A stretch of DNA of 64,000 nt from Telopea speciosissima (taxonomy: Eukaryota; Streptophyta; Magnoliopsida; Proteales; Proteaceae), in NCBI RefSeq assembly GCF_018873765.1, contig NC_057922.1, forward strand, positions 10,739,563-10,803,562. The letters are read 5' to 3'. Positions 12,972-26,500 of this stretch are shown here, piece by piece. A program made the position numbers and the translations under genes. Under the pieces are notes generated by a model, which was not told the DNA's origin, did no database searches, and was given only the letters and a program-made list of their open reading frames with translations. Each line of letters opens with the position of its first letter. Position 1 is the first letter of the stretch.

Positions 12972-15782
12972 ATGGACAAGCAAAGAAGAGAAACTCCCTT
13001 CAAGAAGCCTTCTTCTTCTTCTTCACATATGGTAACTCTGTCGAGTAAGTAACCACCACTCATTTTCATTGTCTTCAACAACTTTAAGTTCATCTTTTTG
13101 AGTGTTCTAAGGTTACTAATGGTTTACTTCCCGCTACGAGTAGTTTCCCTTTTAAGGAACTAAACTACTATTTATTTCTTGGTTGCATTTCCCTGAACTT
13201 TTGGATTTCTTTTCTTAGTTCATATGGGTTTCTATGTGCTTTTCCCCTCTTCTTTTCTCCTTGTTGATGATTGAACCTTAATATTTAGGATATATTGGAG
13301 GCAAGAATCTTCCTTCTTAGAATATTTGAAGGGATTCTGTATGAGAAGGAAATGAACTTCGCTGCTTCTGATTTGCAACTACTAAAAGTATAAACAGAAG
13401 ATTTCTAGATTTTTAATTCTGGATTGAATACTATAGGACCCACCAAAGCACATTTAAGAAAAACTGGAGCGATGGAGAATTTTGACACTGAAGTCAATGA
13501 TTCAGCTCATGAGTTAAATGTGATGAGAGAAGAGGGAAGAGGAGTCTATAGGAGGAGCATCGATGATGGTGATGCAGGGGAAGGGGTGGGCAGTGGTTTC
13601 AACGCTATTGATTCGTCTCCAGTTTTTCTGTTTGGCAATCTTCTAAATGATTTAAGCTTATGTGAGAAAGAAATGGAAGGAGATTTCGGAGTTTCAAATC
13701 CAATACAATCGGGTGACATAGTGGAGGTGGGATGTTCAAAAAGTGTGGCTCATGGAGATTTCACTAACAGTAAATCACAGTTGCGTCACAGTAAGGTCAA
13801 GCAACTTCAGAGGAGACTGCAAATTCTTGAAGAAGATACTGAAGCTACGAAGAATGAATTCTTTGCCTGTGTAGATGAATGCAACCAGCTGTTGAATGAG
13901 GTAACCCAGAAGTTCTATACTGTACACCAATACCTAAGAAGTCCAATGATAGGAGAGGAGTGTGTTGAGGGAGCACTGATCCTTGGCACTGATAAGGTAT
14001 GGATTGTGTTCTGCTGCTTCTTTAGATTTCTCTTTCCTGTATTACTTTTGCAGCCTAAAAATTCCTTTTAGCCCTTGGTCACAGAATTAATCTGCTCTTG
14101 GTCTTTATAGGAATTAAAAGGTGCTATCTTTCAAAGGTTGCTTTGGAATTCTTTATAACACATGGCCATTTGTGAAATTTTCTAATTTTAGTTTTCATTT
14201 TTTGTCTTAATATGCTGACCAGTGAATTCATTCATTCATCCATGGAGATCCTAATTTCCCCTTGGTAACCAGAATGTGGTGATTGGCAGATTTTCCTACA
14301 TTTGATATCCTGGTGCAAATTATTTGGATGCAATTAGTTGTCATTTACCAAGTTATAAAATGTTCTTTATCAAACAAAAAGACAATATCTAGTAATTCTT
14401 CTTGGTTGGTAACAAAATATTGCATCCTCTGAGCAAACAAGAACTTAAATTTTGGGTTCTTGGTGAACAATGTACGAACATGAAAGGAACTTACAACACA
14501 TCTTGTGAGCAAACATGAGCTTAAATTTTGGGCTTTTGGAAAATAATGTACAAACATGAAAGGCACTTGACAACGCATCTTATGAGGAAACAGGGGCTTA
14601 AAATTTTGGGTTCTTGGAGAAAAATTTATGAACATGAAAGGAACTTAACCTTCCACAATCTGAAGGATCTTGAAGATTATAGAACAGCAAAGCAATTGAA
14701 GAACAATTGCAATTTAAACCTAAGTGTTGCACAATTAGAGGTGTGTAACCTCCACCTGCTTCAGAAGCAGGTAGTGCTAGCATTCCAATGTAAAGCCTGC
14801 ATTCAGAGGGGAAAAAATAAATCTGAAAACCTCTCTTCAAGGATGATCTCTTCTCTCAAGATTTTACTCCCGCACCCCCAAAAAAAAAAAAAACTCCTCT
14901 CAAAAGAACTTACAACACATCTTGTGAGCAAACATGAGCTTAAATTTTGGGCTTTTGGAAAATAATGTACAAACATGAAAGGCACTTGACAACGCATCTT
15001 GTGAGGAAACAGGGGCTTAAAATTTTGGGTTCTTGGAGAAAAATTTATGAACATGAAAGGAACTTAACCTTCCACAATCTGAAGGATCTTGAAGATTATA
15101 GAACAGCAAAGCAATTGAAGAACAATTGCAATTTAAACCTAAGTGTTGCACAATTAGAGGTGTGTAACCTCCACCTGCTTCAGAAGCAGGTAGTGCTAGC
15201 ATTCCAATGTAAAGCCTGCATTCAGAGGGGAAAAAATAAATCTGAAAACCTCTCTTCAAGGATGATCTCTTCTCTCAAGATTTTACTCCCCCCACCCCCA
15301 AAAAAAAAAAAAAACTCCTCTCAAAAGAATTTCCATTTGTCATCACCGTAGCAGGTCAGTTTCTCTTGCCATGCCTTCATTAGGAGTATGATGATGATGC
15401 TGCATGATTACACCTCATCTACCTGATTCATATGTTAAGTTTAGAAATATTTTCTAAAGTAGCATTGGACTTCCTATTGCATGTTACAAATGAACTCTTA
15501 AATCTCATCTCAGTACTTGCCTCTTCCCTTAGTTTTCTGTTGCATGCACGATCAGATTTCCATTTCTTCTATAATATTTCCTCAACTTTAAAGTTATTAA
15601 CCCAGATTGATTTTTACCATTGGCCATGTTATGTGTATTAACAGGGCAAAACCATGAGGACTGGTCTGCTACAAGTTCTATATCAAGAGCCAAATCCATC
15701 TCTTGTTACTAGAATTCATAAAGCAGATATCTTCACTTTGCAGGGCCCTCCAGGAGGCATGCAGAAATTGTTAAATCAGTGA
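12972..15782 (+). CDS. unrecognised coiled-coil protein (at least 3 exons)
   Basis: Exons 12972-13044, 13437-13996 and 15645-15782 join in phase (junction codon AGA, then phase 0) to give 256 residues ending at TGA. I do not recognise the family. The N terminus is a basic and Ser-rich leader (PSSSSSH), followed by an acidic disordered stretch. A heptad-like coiled coil (KVKQLQRRLQILEED onward) lies near residues 140-185, and a short conserved-looking tail begins GKTMRTGLLQVLYQEPNPSL. Intron 2 contains two nearly identical 419 bp blocks, each with a phase-0 candidate exon (14666-14770 and 15085-15189, 105 nt) followed by a GT donor. Including one or both would add 35 or 70 residues and extend the coiled coil. 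Exon choice is therefore unsettled. Confidence 0.65.
14400..14640 (+). repeat. three ~80 bp units inside intron 2
   Basis: A unit containing AACTTAAATTTTGGG, TTCTTGGTGAACAATG and GAACATGAAAGGAAC recurs about every 80 bases (near 14443, 14518 and 14594). The 419 bp tandem blocks that follow include the last two units, so a small array predates the larger duplication. Confidence 0.6.
14487..15330 (+). repeat. 419 bp tandem duplication with candidate duplicated exon
   Basis: Copy 1 is about 14487-14905 and copy 2 about 14906-15324. They differ at only a few bases (for example TTATGAGG/TTGTGAGG), in the C/A tract near the end (CGCACCCCC/CCCCACCCCC) and in A-run length, so the duplication is recent. 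Each carries a 105 nt phase-0 open stretch (14666-14770; 15085-15189) ending CAGAAGCAG before a GT donor; its translation (AKQLKNN..LNLSVAQLEV..LLQKQ) is coiled-coil-like. The exact acceptor is uncertain: TCTGAAG directly upstream is weak, and AAACAG about 80 nt upstream also works in phase. Confidence 0.85.
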
Positions 15783-16066
15783 GATATTAGCATTGAAGAA
15801 ACTTATGGAGGACTGGACAGCTTGTGTCAATTATTTCAGAGTTCAATTGAACCACAAGAACATTGTTTCAAGTTTCTCTTTCAAGCCATATTTCCTACAG
15901 ATTTGGACTACATTAGCCAAAAATGATGTTTTGTATATGCTCTCTTTTGTTTCATTGAAGGTATGCTTGAATTAGACTATTGGAATACACTATATAAATA
16001 AAGGGAATTGATCAGCTAACAATTGGCCTACATTTGGTTTGCAATCTCTTACAACCTTTTGTAAGT

Positions 16067-16264
16067 CTTAGTGAAAGGAAATTTATCACCTCCGGTTTGC
16101 TGACCGGCCCAGTTCCCCAGTTCCTCTAATAGGGGGATGGTGGGCCCCACCCGGGCAGGGTGTTTGGGCATGGGTAGAGAGGTCATTTCAGCCCTCCTTT
16201 GTTAGAGGAACTGGGGAACTGGGCCGGTCAGCAAACTGGAGGTGATAAAGATCCCTTAGTGAAA
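16067..16264. mobile_element. Mutator-like MITE with ~47 bp inverted repeats
   Basis: The body 16077-16254 has arms TTTATCACCTCC..CCAGTTCCTCTAA that match their reverse complement at the other end over about 47 bases with one clear mismatch. About 75 bp of GC-rich sequence lies between. The 10 bp CTTAGTGAAA flanks both sides (16067-16076, 16255-16264). TIR length and a 9-10 bp duplication fit a Mutator-type MITE. Confidence 0.85.
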
Positions 16265-16834
16265 CAAATGTTCCTTCTACATCTAATTATCTCCCCCCCC
16301 CCCCCCCAAACAAAAAAAAAAAAAGAGAAAAAATGTTGCGTCTGCATAAAACTTAAACATTCATCCTCCCACAGCCTATGGTGATTAAGAAATTCTTTAA
16401 TCTTACTAACATATTCTGAATATTGAAGGAAACTGTTCAGAAAAACAATCCATTGAATTGAATCTTTCGCTGAATTTTTTTTATTTGTTTTCTTTTCCTT
16501 TTTTGGGGGGGGGGGGGAAGGGGAGCGGAGGAAGTGAGGGGATGTTGTAAGGAAAAAAAGGCCGGCTCGCAAGGTTTGTATCTGAAGGTGAAAGCTGCCT
16601 AACTTCAACAAGATCCCCGCACGCAAAAGTTTTTCTTGGTTTAACCCCAAGGCAGAAGTTGGGCAAGCATAAAATTGAGATGCTGACAAAACATACTGGA
16701 TTTTCATGATATTATTATCATGTGGCTAAGTTCTAGCCGAACTGGATTTTTCCATGTAGAACATCAGAATCAATATCTTTGAAAGCAGTCCAAAGCTGAA
16801 AATAAGAATAGATAAATCCAAAGCAAAAAGAGCA

Positions 16835-17090
16835 TACCGAGTGCACTAGGTTTTTGCCACTGTGAGGTCTGGGAAGGGTCATAATGTATGCAATCACCTT
16901 ACCCTCTTTTTTGCTGAGAGGCTCTTTGCCAACTCAAACCTACCACTAGTTCGCAATGGAACAATCCATTGCCATTCCATATGATACTATTCATCAATTA
17001 GTGATGTTTTCTTGATAAAACTGCCCAGTGATAGACCTCTTATTTGAGGAGTTGATGTTTTGCCAACTGAGCTGACCCCTTGGGGGTAGA
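16835..17090 (-). mobile_element. SINE on minus strand
   Basis: Read on the minus strand, the head is tRNA-like (GGGGTCAGCTCAGTTGGC, A box) near 17090-17065. The tail, ending CACTCGGTATGCTC, contains CATTATGACCCTTCCCAGACC and CAGTGGCAAAAACC. The same tail recurs at about 22575-22700. This composition resembles the Au-type plant SINE tail (recalled, not searched). It lies just upstream of the transporter gene. Confidence 0.6.
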
Positions 17091-17555
17091 TGATTGATAT
17101 TTCGTGAACTACACATGGCAATTTTCTGCTGGGCATGCTGTTAGGCTGTCCAACACGTATCTTCCTCTCTCCTCTACCCTTTTGGAAAAGACCCCCTTGC
17201 CCTTTATGTACGGCATTATGATTGATGTATGCTGTTAACCTACTGCTCTCCCTATTCTATTTTGGGGTGAGGGTTTCTCTGTTTATTGATTGGTTTCTCA
17301 TCAGCATTCGGTAGCCATTGTTGCTCTCCACCTGGCTCAAATGATTCCAATCGAAAGGTGTTTACAAGGGCATCCGAAACCTGTTCTATACAAAATATTC
17401 CAATTGAATGGGAACCACACCAGAGTACAAACTCACGTGTCTCGCTCTGCTCCTCTAGGACACTTAACGAGTTTCCACAACTCGGTATCCAATGTCCTCA
17501 AAATATTTCAGGCAAAACCGAACTTCTTGTCCACTCAGCTCCGAAAAAGGAAAAA

Positions 17556-20500
17556 ATGGCCAACTTCTCTCTTCGAACAGAGAACTACTGGTGTACTCTC
17601 CCTCACCATACGAAGTTCCAAAGTCCCATCATTAACACTTCTCTGAAACTGCCGCAGTTACATCTTCTGCCTTCAAAGCGAGGCTTCAAATTCACAGTTT
17701 CTTGTAGTATCAAGGAACAGAGAGATGTTGCAGAGAACGAAAGGATCGGAGTTGTTGGTGGTCTACGTCCAGTTGGAGAATCAGCTGAGAAGGTTGCCTC
17801 TTTGGTTTCTGAGGATCAAAACAGTACTGTTGGTAGTTCTGGAGGGGAAAGTTTTTACTGGAGATGGCCTCCGTGGAAAGACCTTCCTCTACGGTATAAG
17901 CTCATTGGCACTACGTCCTTGGCTTTTGTTATTTGTAACATGGATAAGGTACTGTTTATAGTTACCCTCTAGCGAAATTCGAAATTTTGCAAACTACTCT
18001 ATGCTCATAACTATTAATTTTATGGTCGTCGTGTTTCAATTCCTGTTATCCTCATGTTCTTCTTCATCTTTAATGAATAATCGTTTAGGTGAATTTGAGT
18101 ATCGCCATTATTCCAATGTCGCACCAGTTTGGGTGGAACTCGTCAATGGCTGGATTGGTGCAATCTTCTTTCTTTTGGGGTTATGCTCTAAGTCAATTGC
18201 CTGGTGGATGGTGTGCTAAGATATTTGGTGGAAGGTAAGTTTCTGATTGGCCTATCCTTATGTTTGCTCTTAATTTATTGGGTACTCAATGTTTCAATTT
18301 TTGAAGAAAATAAAAATTTATTCACCCAGAAAACAAAGATTATTGGGTAAATGATGATGCTTCGAAGGTTACACAATCTAAACCTGGCTTAGGTGGTTTC
18401 CTACTTAGTTGAAGTTCTGAGTAGAATGCGAAAAAGGTTCGGAGTTAAGGCCTACTTTGGAAAGCCTAACCGAACAGTAATTGTTTTGGTTAAAAACTGT
18501 TAAAGTGTAACCGAGTTTGGGTTTTATCCATCTTGATTTACATTTCAATTTCACACGCTGAAACCTAACTATCATTTTATTGGGGTCAATCAACAACTAA
18601 GTAGAGGGCTACCTGCTTCATGATTGTCACGTACCCTCTTTTTCATGCAGGCAAGTTCTTGAGATTGGAGTCTTCTCTTGGTCTTTGGCGACAATGCTTG
18701 TTCCTTCCGTAGCAGGATTTATGCCTGGACTTGTCTTGTCAAGGATTTTGGTATGTTGGTTTGCATCCAAGTCATTCATGTCGGAATATTTCTATGTAGG
18801 TTCTGATGTGGTTGTATGCTGGGTACTTTTTAGTAGTATATCTTCCCTTGCATGCATGAAGATTTGACACGTTCTGATCCTTGTATGATTTTCATGTACT
18901 TTGTATCTGTCTTTTTGCTTGTGTTTATGTTGCTTTTGCATGGTCTATGCTATATAAGGATCTGTGCTAACATTTACTTTCTTTTGAGAAGTCCAGGTTG
19001 GAATTGGAGAAGGTGTTTCTCCTTCAGCTGCAACTGACCTCATAGCCAGGTAAAGAAACGAGGATAACAGAATGGAGTTATGGGAACATTTTAATTTTTT
19101 GAATTATTTCAGGTTTAGCTTTTGCAAAACCCAGGTTGTAAGTTTTTTTGGTGTTTCCTCTGTTTCTCTCTTCTTCCAAGGTGATTTGAGCATTTTCAAT
19201 GTTGTTGATAACTATTTAACTGATTTCCAACTCTAAATGGTGATGAAGAAAACATCACTTTTATGAATGGAGCTCTTACAGTCTCGTCTTCTCTCCCCTT
19301 TCTTGTCCTCTTTAGGAACTCATTTCCTTTATGTGTGTGCTAGTGCAAACTTCGCCTTTGGGTATTTTCCTGGTTTAATGCTTCACAGCTCAGAAAATTC
19401 TTTAATCCTTAATTTCTGAGTGTTGATTGCAGTAAATTTTTTTTTGCTACAGCTTCTTGCTTCTTCTTGTAGTTCCACTGTTCTTGTTTCTTAAGCTTCT
19501 TTATTTTCATCAGGACTACTGTTTCTGGTCCCTTTTCCCCCTTGTAATTGATATAAAAAAATTATTTAAATTGAATAAATAGAAGTCACCTTGCAAGAGA
19601 GGCAAGAACCCCACAAAGTCAGAAAAAAGCAGATGAAAATAACGGTCTCGAATCAACTGAACTCACTAAGCCTTATCTCAACTACTAGGGGTTTGCCACA
19701 TGAATCTTCTCCTACCAATACACTCAATTTAATGCAATGCTGCGACTTTGGAAAAATAGTGGCGATGCTAAGGTGATCATTGAATAGATTATAAAGAAAT
19801 CGATGGTTCAAATCCATGTGCAAGCATCTCTTTTGTTAAAAATCTACACCAGATATAAGGTTTTTGACTTTCACCTGGTTATTATGTGATCTTACTGGTC
19901 ATGCTTTTGCCTTTTGATATTACATGCTGGGGGTAATGTTTTGTGTTATAGGGAGGCGATTATATATACCTTTTCTGTTCCCTTGACTTGACTGGTGCTT
20001 CATTTATGCAGGACAATTCCATTAGAAGAGAGATCACGTGCAGTAGCATTTGTTTTTGGTGGTTTGAGCGTAGGAAGTGTTTTAGGGTGAGTTTCTTACA
20101 AATATGATGGTGGAGGTGGTGCATGATGACACTTTTTTTGTCTTTTTGTACTGCATGGATGTCACCACTTGTACTTGATCCAAAATGTCCATGGTAAATG
20201 TATGAGAATGTTGGTGCTTCATACTGTTCACTACATGATTTTGTCTATAATGAAATCTGCTAACAAGGAAAGCAAGTGTAAGGGAATTATTTATGTATAG
20301 CATCCAAGTTACTATTGGTGCCATTTTTTGGCTAGTGAGTGTACTCATTTTTTTTTACTTCCCTATAATATGATCAAATGGGGGTGTCCATTCTGTGATC
20401 GGCTTCCTTAAATTAATCAACCAATATTTATAAGCTCTTTAAATCCGTTCATGGATTGCCTTCAAGAAGTTATTTCAATCACCATAGTGCTCATGAATTG

Positions 20501-23500
20501 GCCCTTAATTTTATTCCTCCTTGTAGTGGGCAGTATACTTTTTCTTTGTTTTAATCTGACACATTGATTGGAGTGAATACACAACAATTTTATTGAACGC
20601 TGAAAACTGCATTGATGGCCAGACCCAAGGAATCCTTTGGATGTTCATGAAAATTGAGCTAATATGAACTATTAATGGTTGCCTTGACTTTATAATCACT
20701 TCGGATGCTTGGTTTGCCATGAAAGTGTTTTAATCATGCAACTTGATAGCACATTATTTTGGTTGGAAGGTACAGTTGGCATATTTGTGGATTGGAAAAT
20801 TTTCTGGAGTGCAAGTAGTTCATGTATAACTTGGTATGATCATTGAAGAATCTGCCAAATGATTCCTGTCTATATTGAAGTTTAATGTTACATACTGCTA
20901 AATTACATTTCTGATAGGGTTACTTGACTGGAGTTTGTATTTCCATGAATTAAAAATTTTGAATTCTTATATATTTATATAATAAATAAATAAATTAAAA
21001 AAAAAAAGCAATACTACTATTTTCTGACTTTTGAAGGTTATTAAATGTTCTTCTCCCTTTTAAAGCATGTATTTAGCATTGATGCGCTTTCGAGTTCTCT
21101 CATGTGCCCATTAGGTAAACCTTTCTTGACTGACCAGGAGGACATCAAGAGTTTATTTACAAGCAAATATTTGCTTGATGGTGTTGATGAAAGATTTGAA
21201 TGAGATAATGCTTTAACAGGAGATACGGCCCTGAATAGACAGAAATTATTGAAACGGTTTCCTGTAGCCAACTGCTAATATTTTGCATGGGGCTGTTGAC
21301 TGATGATGAACTTGGCTTGATAGAGGTTTTTGTTTCTGAGACTTGTTGCTTTTGTATCAAGGCATTTGCACTTTTCCCCTTCCTTTCAAGTACCTGTTTC
21401 TCTTGATATATATTACTTATTAATAACCTCACAGTGAGGAAGTAACCCTCACCTTACCCTTTTTTTTTTTTCTTCTATTAGTTGTTTCCTTGATTCAATA
21501 TGGCTGTTGTCAAGAGCTGCACACCACAACAAATTCTAAAACTGAAGTCCCCCCCTCATTGCTCTCTTTAAAACCATATCCTCTATAAACTCTTTCATAA
21601 CTTCTACAATCTCTTCCAACATGTCCATTTAAATCTCCCCTATAATAATCTTTTCTCCTTCACTAATTCCTTAAACTAATCTATCCATGTGTTTCCAAAA
21701 TTGTTTCTTTATATTTTCATCCAATCTGACCCCATTAAGTTGGGATAAGACTGAGTTTGTTGTTGTTTTGGTAAGAACTAATTATACTGATTACTTCTTT
21801 TTTCTAAAACTAGTTTGATGGATATTATCCTATCACCAATTCTATTAACATCCACAACATCATTTTTTAAATCCTTATCTACTATTATTCCCACGCCACT
21901 TCTATTATATTAATTCCTAGTATACCAAAGTTTATAGTCATCTAATTCCTTAGCTTTTTTATCCTTCCATCTAGTCTCTTGTATATAAGTTATGTTAATT
22001 CCTCTTCTTCTCAGTATATCTAACAATTCTAAACTCTTTCCCATTAAAGTTCCTATGTTCCAAGATGCATAGTTGTCACGGTGACCAGGCGACCCTAGAC
22101 ATTGGAGGGAAAAAAATAAATCAAGGCGACACCAACAAGGCACCTAGGCGTCACCTATGCGAGTCCGCGACCAAGGCACCCTTCCAGCAAAGGATGCCTG
22201 GAGGCCTTGACAACAATGCCAAGATGCTAATCTAATCCTACGCTTTTGTACTAGCCTCCTTTACCCGCACTTGTCCGTGGTGTGAGAATCCTTGTCACTG
22301 CAACTGAGTGCCGAAGCGGTGCAGTGCTTACAGGGGATGCCCTAGCTAACCCTTGCTCACAATTCACGACACCCGGGTCATAGTGCAGCGTGTCGCTTCC
22401 GGGAGTACCCCCTAGCATAAGGTCGAAAATATAAAGTTCTAAGATCCATGTAAAAGGGTTTAGCTAATGTTTTTATAGTGCCAGCTGCCGACCTGTCTCA
22501 TGGGTAAGTATCTATTAGGGACAAGCTTTAAACTTTTTTCCTTTAGCATCACACTTGACACTGGCCAAAATTTAAATAAAAGGCGTACCCAGTGCACGAG
22601 GCTACCGTCACTGCGGGGTCTGGGGAGGGTCATAATGTACGCAGCCTTACCCCTACTTTCGCAAAGAGGGGTAGGGCTAATGTTTTTATAGTACCCCTGC
22701 TGGCCAAAATTTAAATGAAATCCTTAAATTTTGAACTTCTCTCATATAATGATAATAACTTGGTCTTTTTTCAAACTTAAAAAAATCTCATTGTAGCTGC
22801 AGTCTTGAAAGATCGTTGAAATTTAAAAAAATTAAGAAGTGAGCATCCGGCCAGGACTAATAAGATGAACAAGAAACGGAAGTGGCATAGAGTAAAAATG
22901 CTAACAAATTTGAAAAGTCTATAGAACATAACATAAATATACAACAGGGTGAGGAGATATTGAGAAGTCTGGAAATGGGCAGTCCTATTTTTCTTTTTCC
23001 CTACCAACAATGATACTTTTATAAATAAAGAATAGAAGAATGCAGTCCTACTTATTGCATCGTTATCGACTTCAGAGAGATGAGTCTAGTTGTATTCTAA
23101 TCAGTGTAATTTAAATTGATAAGATACTTTCTTTGACATTTTTGGTAGGTAAGTCAATAAAACATGTTAAGAAAAGGTTGATCCAATTAAATTGGAAGAC
23201 AATTTCCTAGTTTGAGAAATACTTTGATGTTAATACAATCACTATCTTATTTGATTTGTATGGTCTAGTAAGTGTTGTATAAACATGGTGTTTGAAGTAT
23301 TAAAGCTTAAATTCTGAAATTTGTCTTTCAAGCTGTCATATTGAACTCAGGTGCTCAATGGAAATGGCCTGCTAAGAATATGACAAGATTAATTCGTTGA
23401 TCTCAAGACATTGTTATGTTCACTGTACTGCTGCTGAGTTTTCCTCTCTATTTTGAGTGCATAGTCCCAGACGTTTTCAATGTATTTGTTTCCTACAAGA

Positions 23501-26500
23501 GGAAAGTTGTGCTTATGTGTGTATGGATTTAATAAGATGATATTTTCCTCTTATGCTGATTTTTTGACACTTCAATTCTTGTAGGCTTCTCTTGGCTCCT
23601 CCTCTTATCCAAAATTTTGGCTGGGAATCTGTCTTTTACATATTTGGCATTTTGGGGTTACTTTGGTGAGTATTATTTCCATATAGTGCTTCTACCTGAT
23701 GTTCTAGTATAGTCTGAGTCGCGATTATTCAAGCAGGAGGGATCCTTGCATCTGTAGAATTAAAAAGAGAAAATTAAGCGGTTTATGTGGAAAGCAGTGA
23801 ACATTTTTGAAGTGTTGGAATTTAAATAGAATGAGTTTTAATTCATGTTGTTTCCAAACAATCATGAAGGTGTTTGGGATTTCAGTTTGTTAAAGAAGGG
23901 CAATCTTCATTTACTGGTCAAAACATATCACGTAAGTAACTGCTTCCTTATAGTTTTTCTGTTCTACTGTTGTAGCATTAGTGCTTTATCTCAGTCATTT
24001 GTGAGTGATTTCTGCTTAATCAGAAGGGGCCACATGAATAGTTTTGAACAGCGTTCAGTCACTGAATCTGCCATTGGAAATGCTAGTTTGAAATTCTCTG
24101 ACTTTGTTAAATAAAACAAAGACTATTGCAGATACTATACTAGTAGTCACCTTACTATTGAGAAACACAATAAAATTGATATAGGATGGCTAGCAATTGC
24201 TCCACTCGAGAATTTGTAATTTTCTTGACGTATTTCTTTTTCTTCTTTCCCTCCCCATAGTTCATGCCTTAAATGATTTTCTTGCAATTCTATTTATCTT
24301 TAGTAACTTCTGCAGAGCTTATTATTATTAAAAAACAATATACATGCAGATTCTTATGGTAATGTTAATCTGTTTATGGCATGATTATTGACAGAAATTC
24401 ATGGTTTGTTAGTTTAGGTTTTATCGGTGTACTTCTATTTCAAGATCCTTGTCCTCCTTGCAATAATTGATTCAGTTCATGGAACATGACTTGTATGTTT
24501 GGCAGGAAACTTCACAAGTATTGCTAGTTTTCCTTCTAACTGGGGGACAAAACCATGGAATGCATCCTTGAAAGAGTTGAGTGTCTCACTAAAGGTACAC
24601 CACAATTTTCTGTACTCTTCTTGAAAAAAAAAAAAAACTGGTCATGATTGTTTATGATCTAGTGTGTTAGAAATGTATGATGAAATTTCTTACTGGATAA
24701 CAGATACTTTGATTCCTTAAAATCCTTGAGGAAGCGATTGTTCACCCGAGAAGATGGGTCTAGGTAAGAGATCCAGTGTGGAAGACGGTTCCGTTGTACC
24801 TGAATAACATAATTATTTTATTTAATGGGTCATGATTCATGTAATAAAACTTGTTTTGGCAAACATGGGTAGCTCCATTCAATAGAGGATCCCACATCTA
24901 TATCACTAATCAAATTTCAGCTAAAAAAAAAAAAGGGTTGGGGAAGCATAGTTGTCACAGCGTCTAGGCAACCCAAGGCGTTGAAAGGGGCCTGGATGCA
25001 AGGCAACACCAACAAGGCGACCAAGGGTCCAAGGCGCCCACCTAGACGACCAAGATGCTCGGATGCCTTGACAGCTATGACGAGAAGTGCCTTAAAAGTG
25101 ATTTCAAAGTTGCACAATATTGCAGATATGCCATTAGATTCCATCAGTGAAATGGCATCCTTGTAACTTTATGAAACTTTAGCCCGCTCTTTGACAACTT
25201 TCAGTGATTGTTTTAGGTTGGCATTTGGTATTTGAGATGGGTGCAAGGTCCTCTACCAGAAGGACCCTCTTGCACCAACCTCAGTGTGTCATATGTGAGG
25301 GAAGAAAAAAAGGGTGACCTTGTGACTTGAGGCTTCCACAAAGTTTTGTGACATATAGTTTTCCTCTTAATTTCGACATATTCGAAAAAATTAGAGTTCT
25401 AATGTTGCAAAACTTCTTGTGAATTGTAATATTAAAACAAAATTTAATATTCTTGATCTTGTTTAAAGGTTGAAAAAAATTCGGAAAAAAAAAGAGTCAT
25501 TTCTCACCTAATTCCTGTATCACCTCTTTTGTAACATACTTAAGGAATTCATGTAAACTAACTTTAGAAATGTTGTGGAAAATGGAAATATGAATCTGAT
25601 TGTTTTGACTGGGTTTCTCTTTCTAAAAGGAACACATTATGTCATGCATTAAGTTGAACAATTCTCTTAATAGCCTGGTGCATATACTGTGTTTTCTGAG
25701 ATGTGTGGCTTTGCAGACACATCATTATACCCCAAACCCACATTATGGTTTTATTAACCTTCTGGATTTCTTTAATAGAGTGCTAAAATAGTGATTTTAG
25801 TTTCCTTTAATACTCTCAATTGTTTGGATAGCCAAAAGGAAAGGTGGATGACAGTTGTAATGAAGTGGTAAGATGTATTGTTTCAAGTTAAGGCACTAAT
25901 TGGAAGTTTGGGGTCCAAACAATCATTGGAACATATTCTTTTCCACAAAATTTGTAACACTTAAATTTGACCACCGATGTCAATGATAGTTCAACCATCC
26001 TGGTTCTCCAGTTCGACCATATGGGTCAGACAAGCCATTGGGAAATCAATGGTTTACTTGAAAAACAGGTTTGATGGCTGAACAACCCACTTTAAGGACC
26101 AGGTGTTGGGTCAATTGCTTTGACTGGCCAGGCCAGGTCATGGAACATGCTAGAGATGTATGAATATCACTGTTACATGGGTTTTGGGTGTGGTTCTGTC
26201 TTTTGGAGTTGGTTCCCTCTTACTGATAAATTTTTGGATATGGATGGATCTGCCTACTATGTTTTTTGGTAAATTCATACGGCACAAATTTTTTTTATAT
26301 ATATAAATCATACCTACCAATCGTATACAATTTCTAGGAAATTATTCTAGATGCACTTGATATTTATGTCCGAAATGAGAACAAATATATAAAAAGAAAA
26401 GTGTGCAATTGTAAAATGTTATCGTGTACTCAAAATTGTAGTGTTCAGGTAAAAAGAGCTTGGAACTTGCTTAACCTGCATGTGGCAGATATGGTACTGA

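Noticed and set aside
13424-13436. A start at 13424 for the coiled-coil gene
   Set aside because: It is a TTG just before a CTATAG acceptor. An ATG exon at 12972-13044 joins 13437 in phase.
14345-15351. ORFs of 80-145 codons on both strands at 14.3-15.35 kb
   Set aside because: They are mostly shadows of the duplicated 419 bp block. Only the 105 nt phase-0 stretch has splice support.
17030-17095. tRNA gene on the minus strand
   Set aside because: It has an A-box-like GGTCAGCTCAGTTGGC but no full cloverleaf, and continues into a SINE tail.
17286-17555. Upstream extension of the transporter frame from 17286
   Set aside because: The frame opens there with TTG, not ATG. The first in-frame ATG is 17556, in a good context and followed by a transit-peptide-like stretch.
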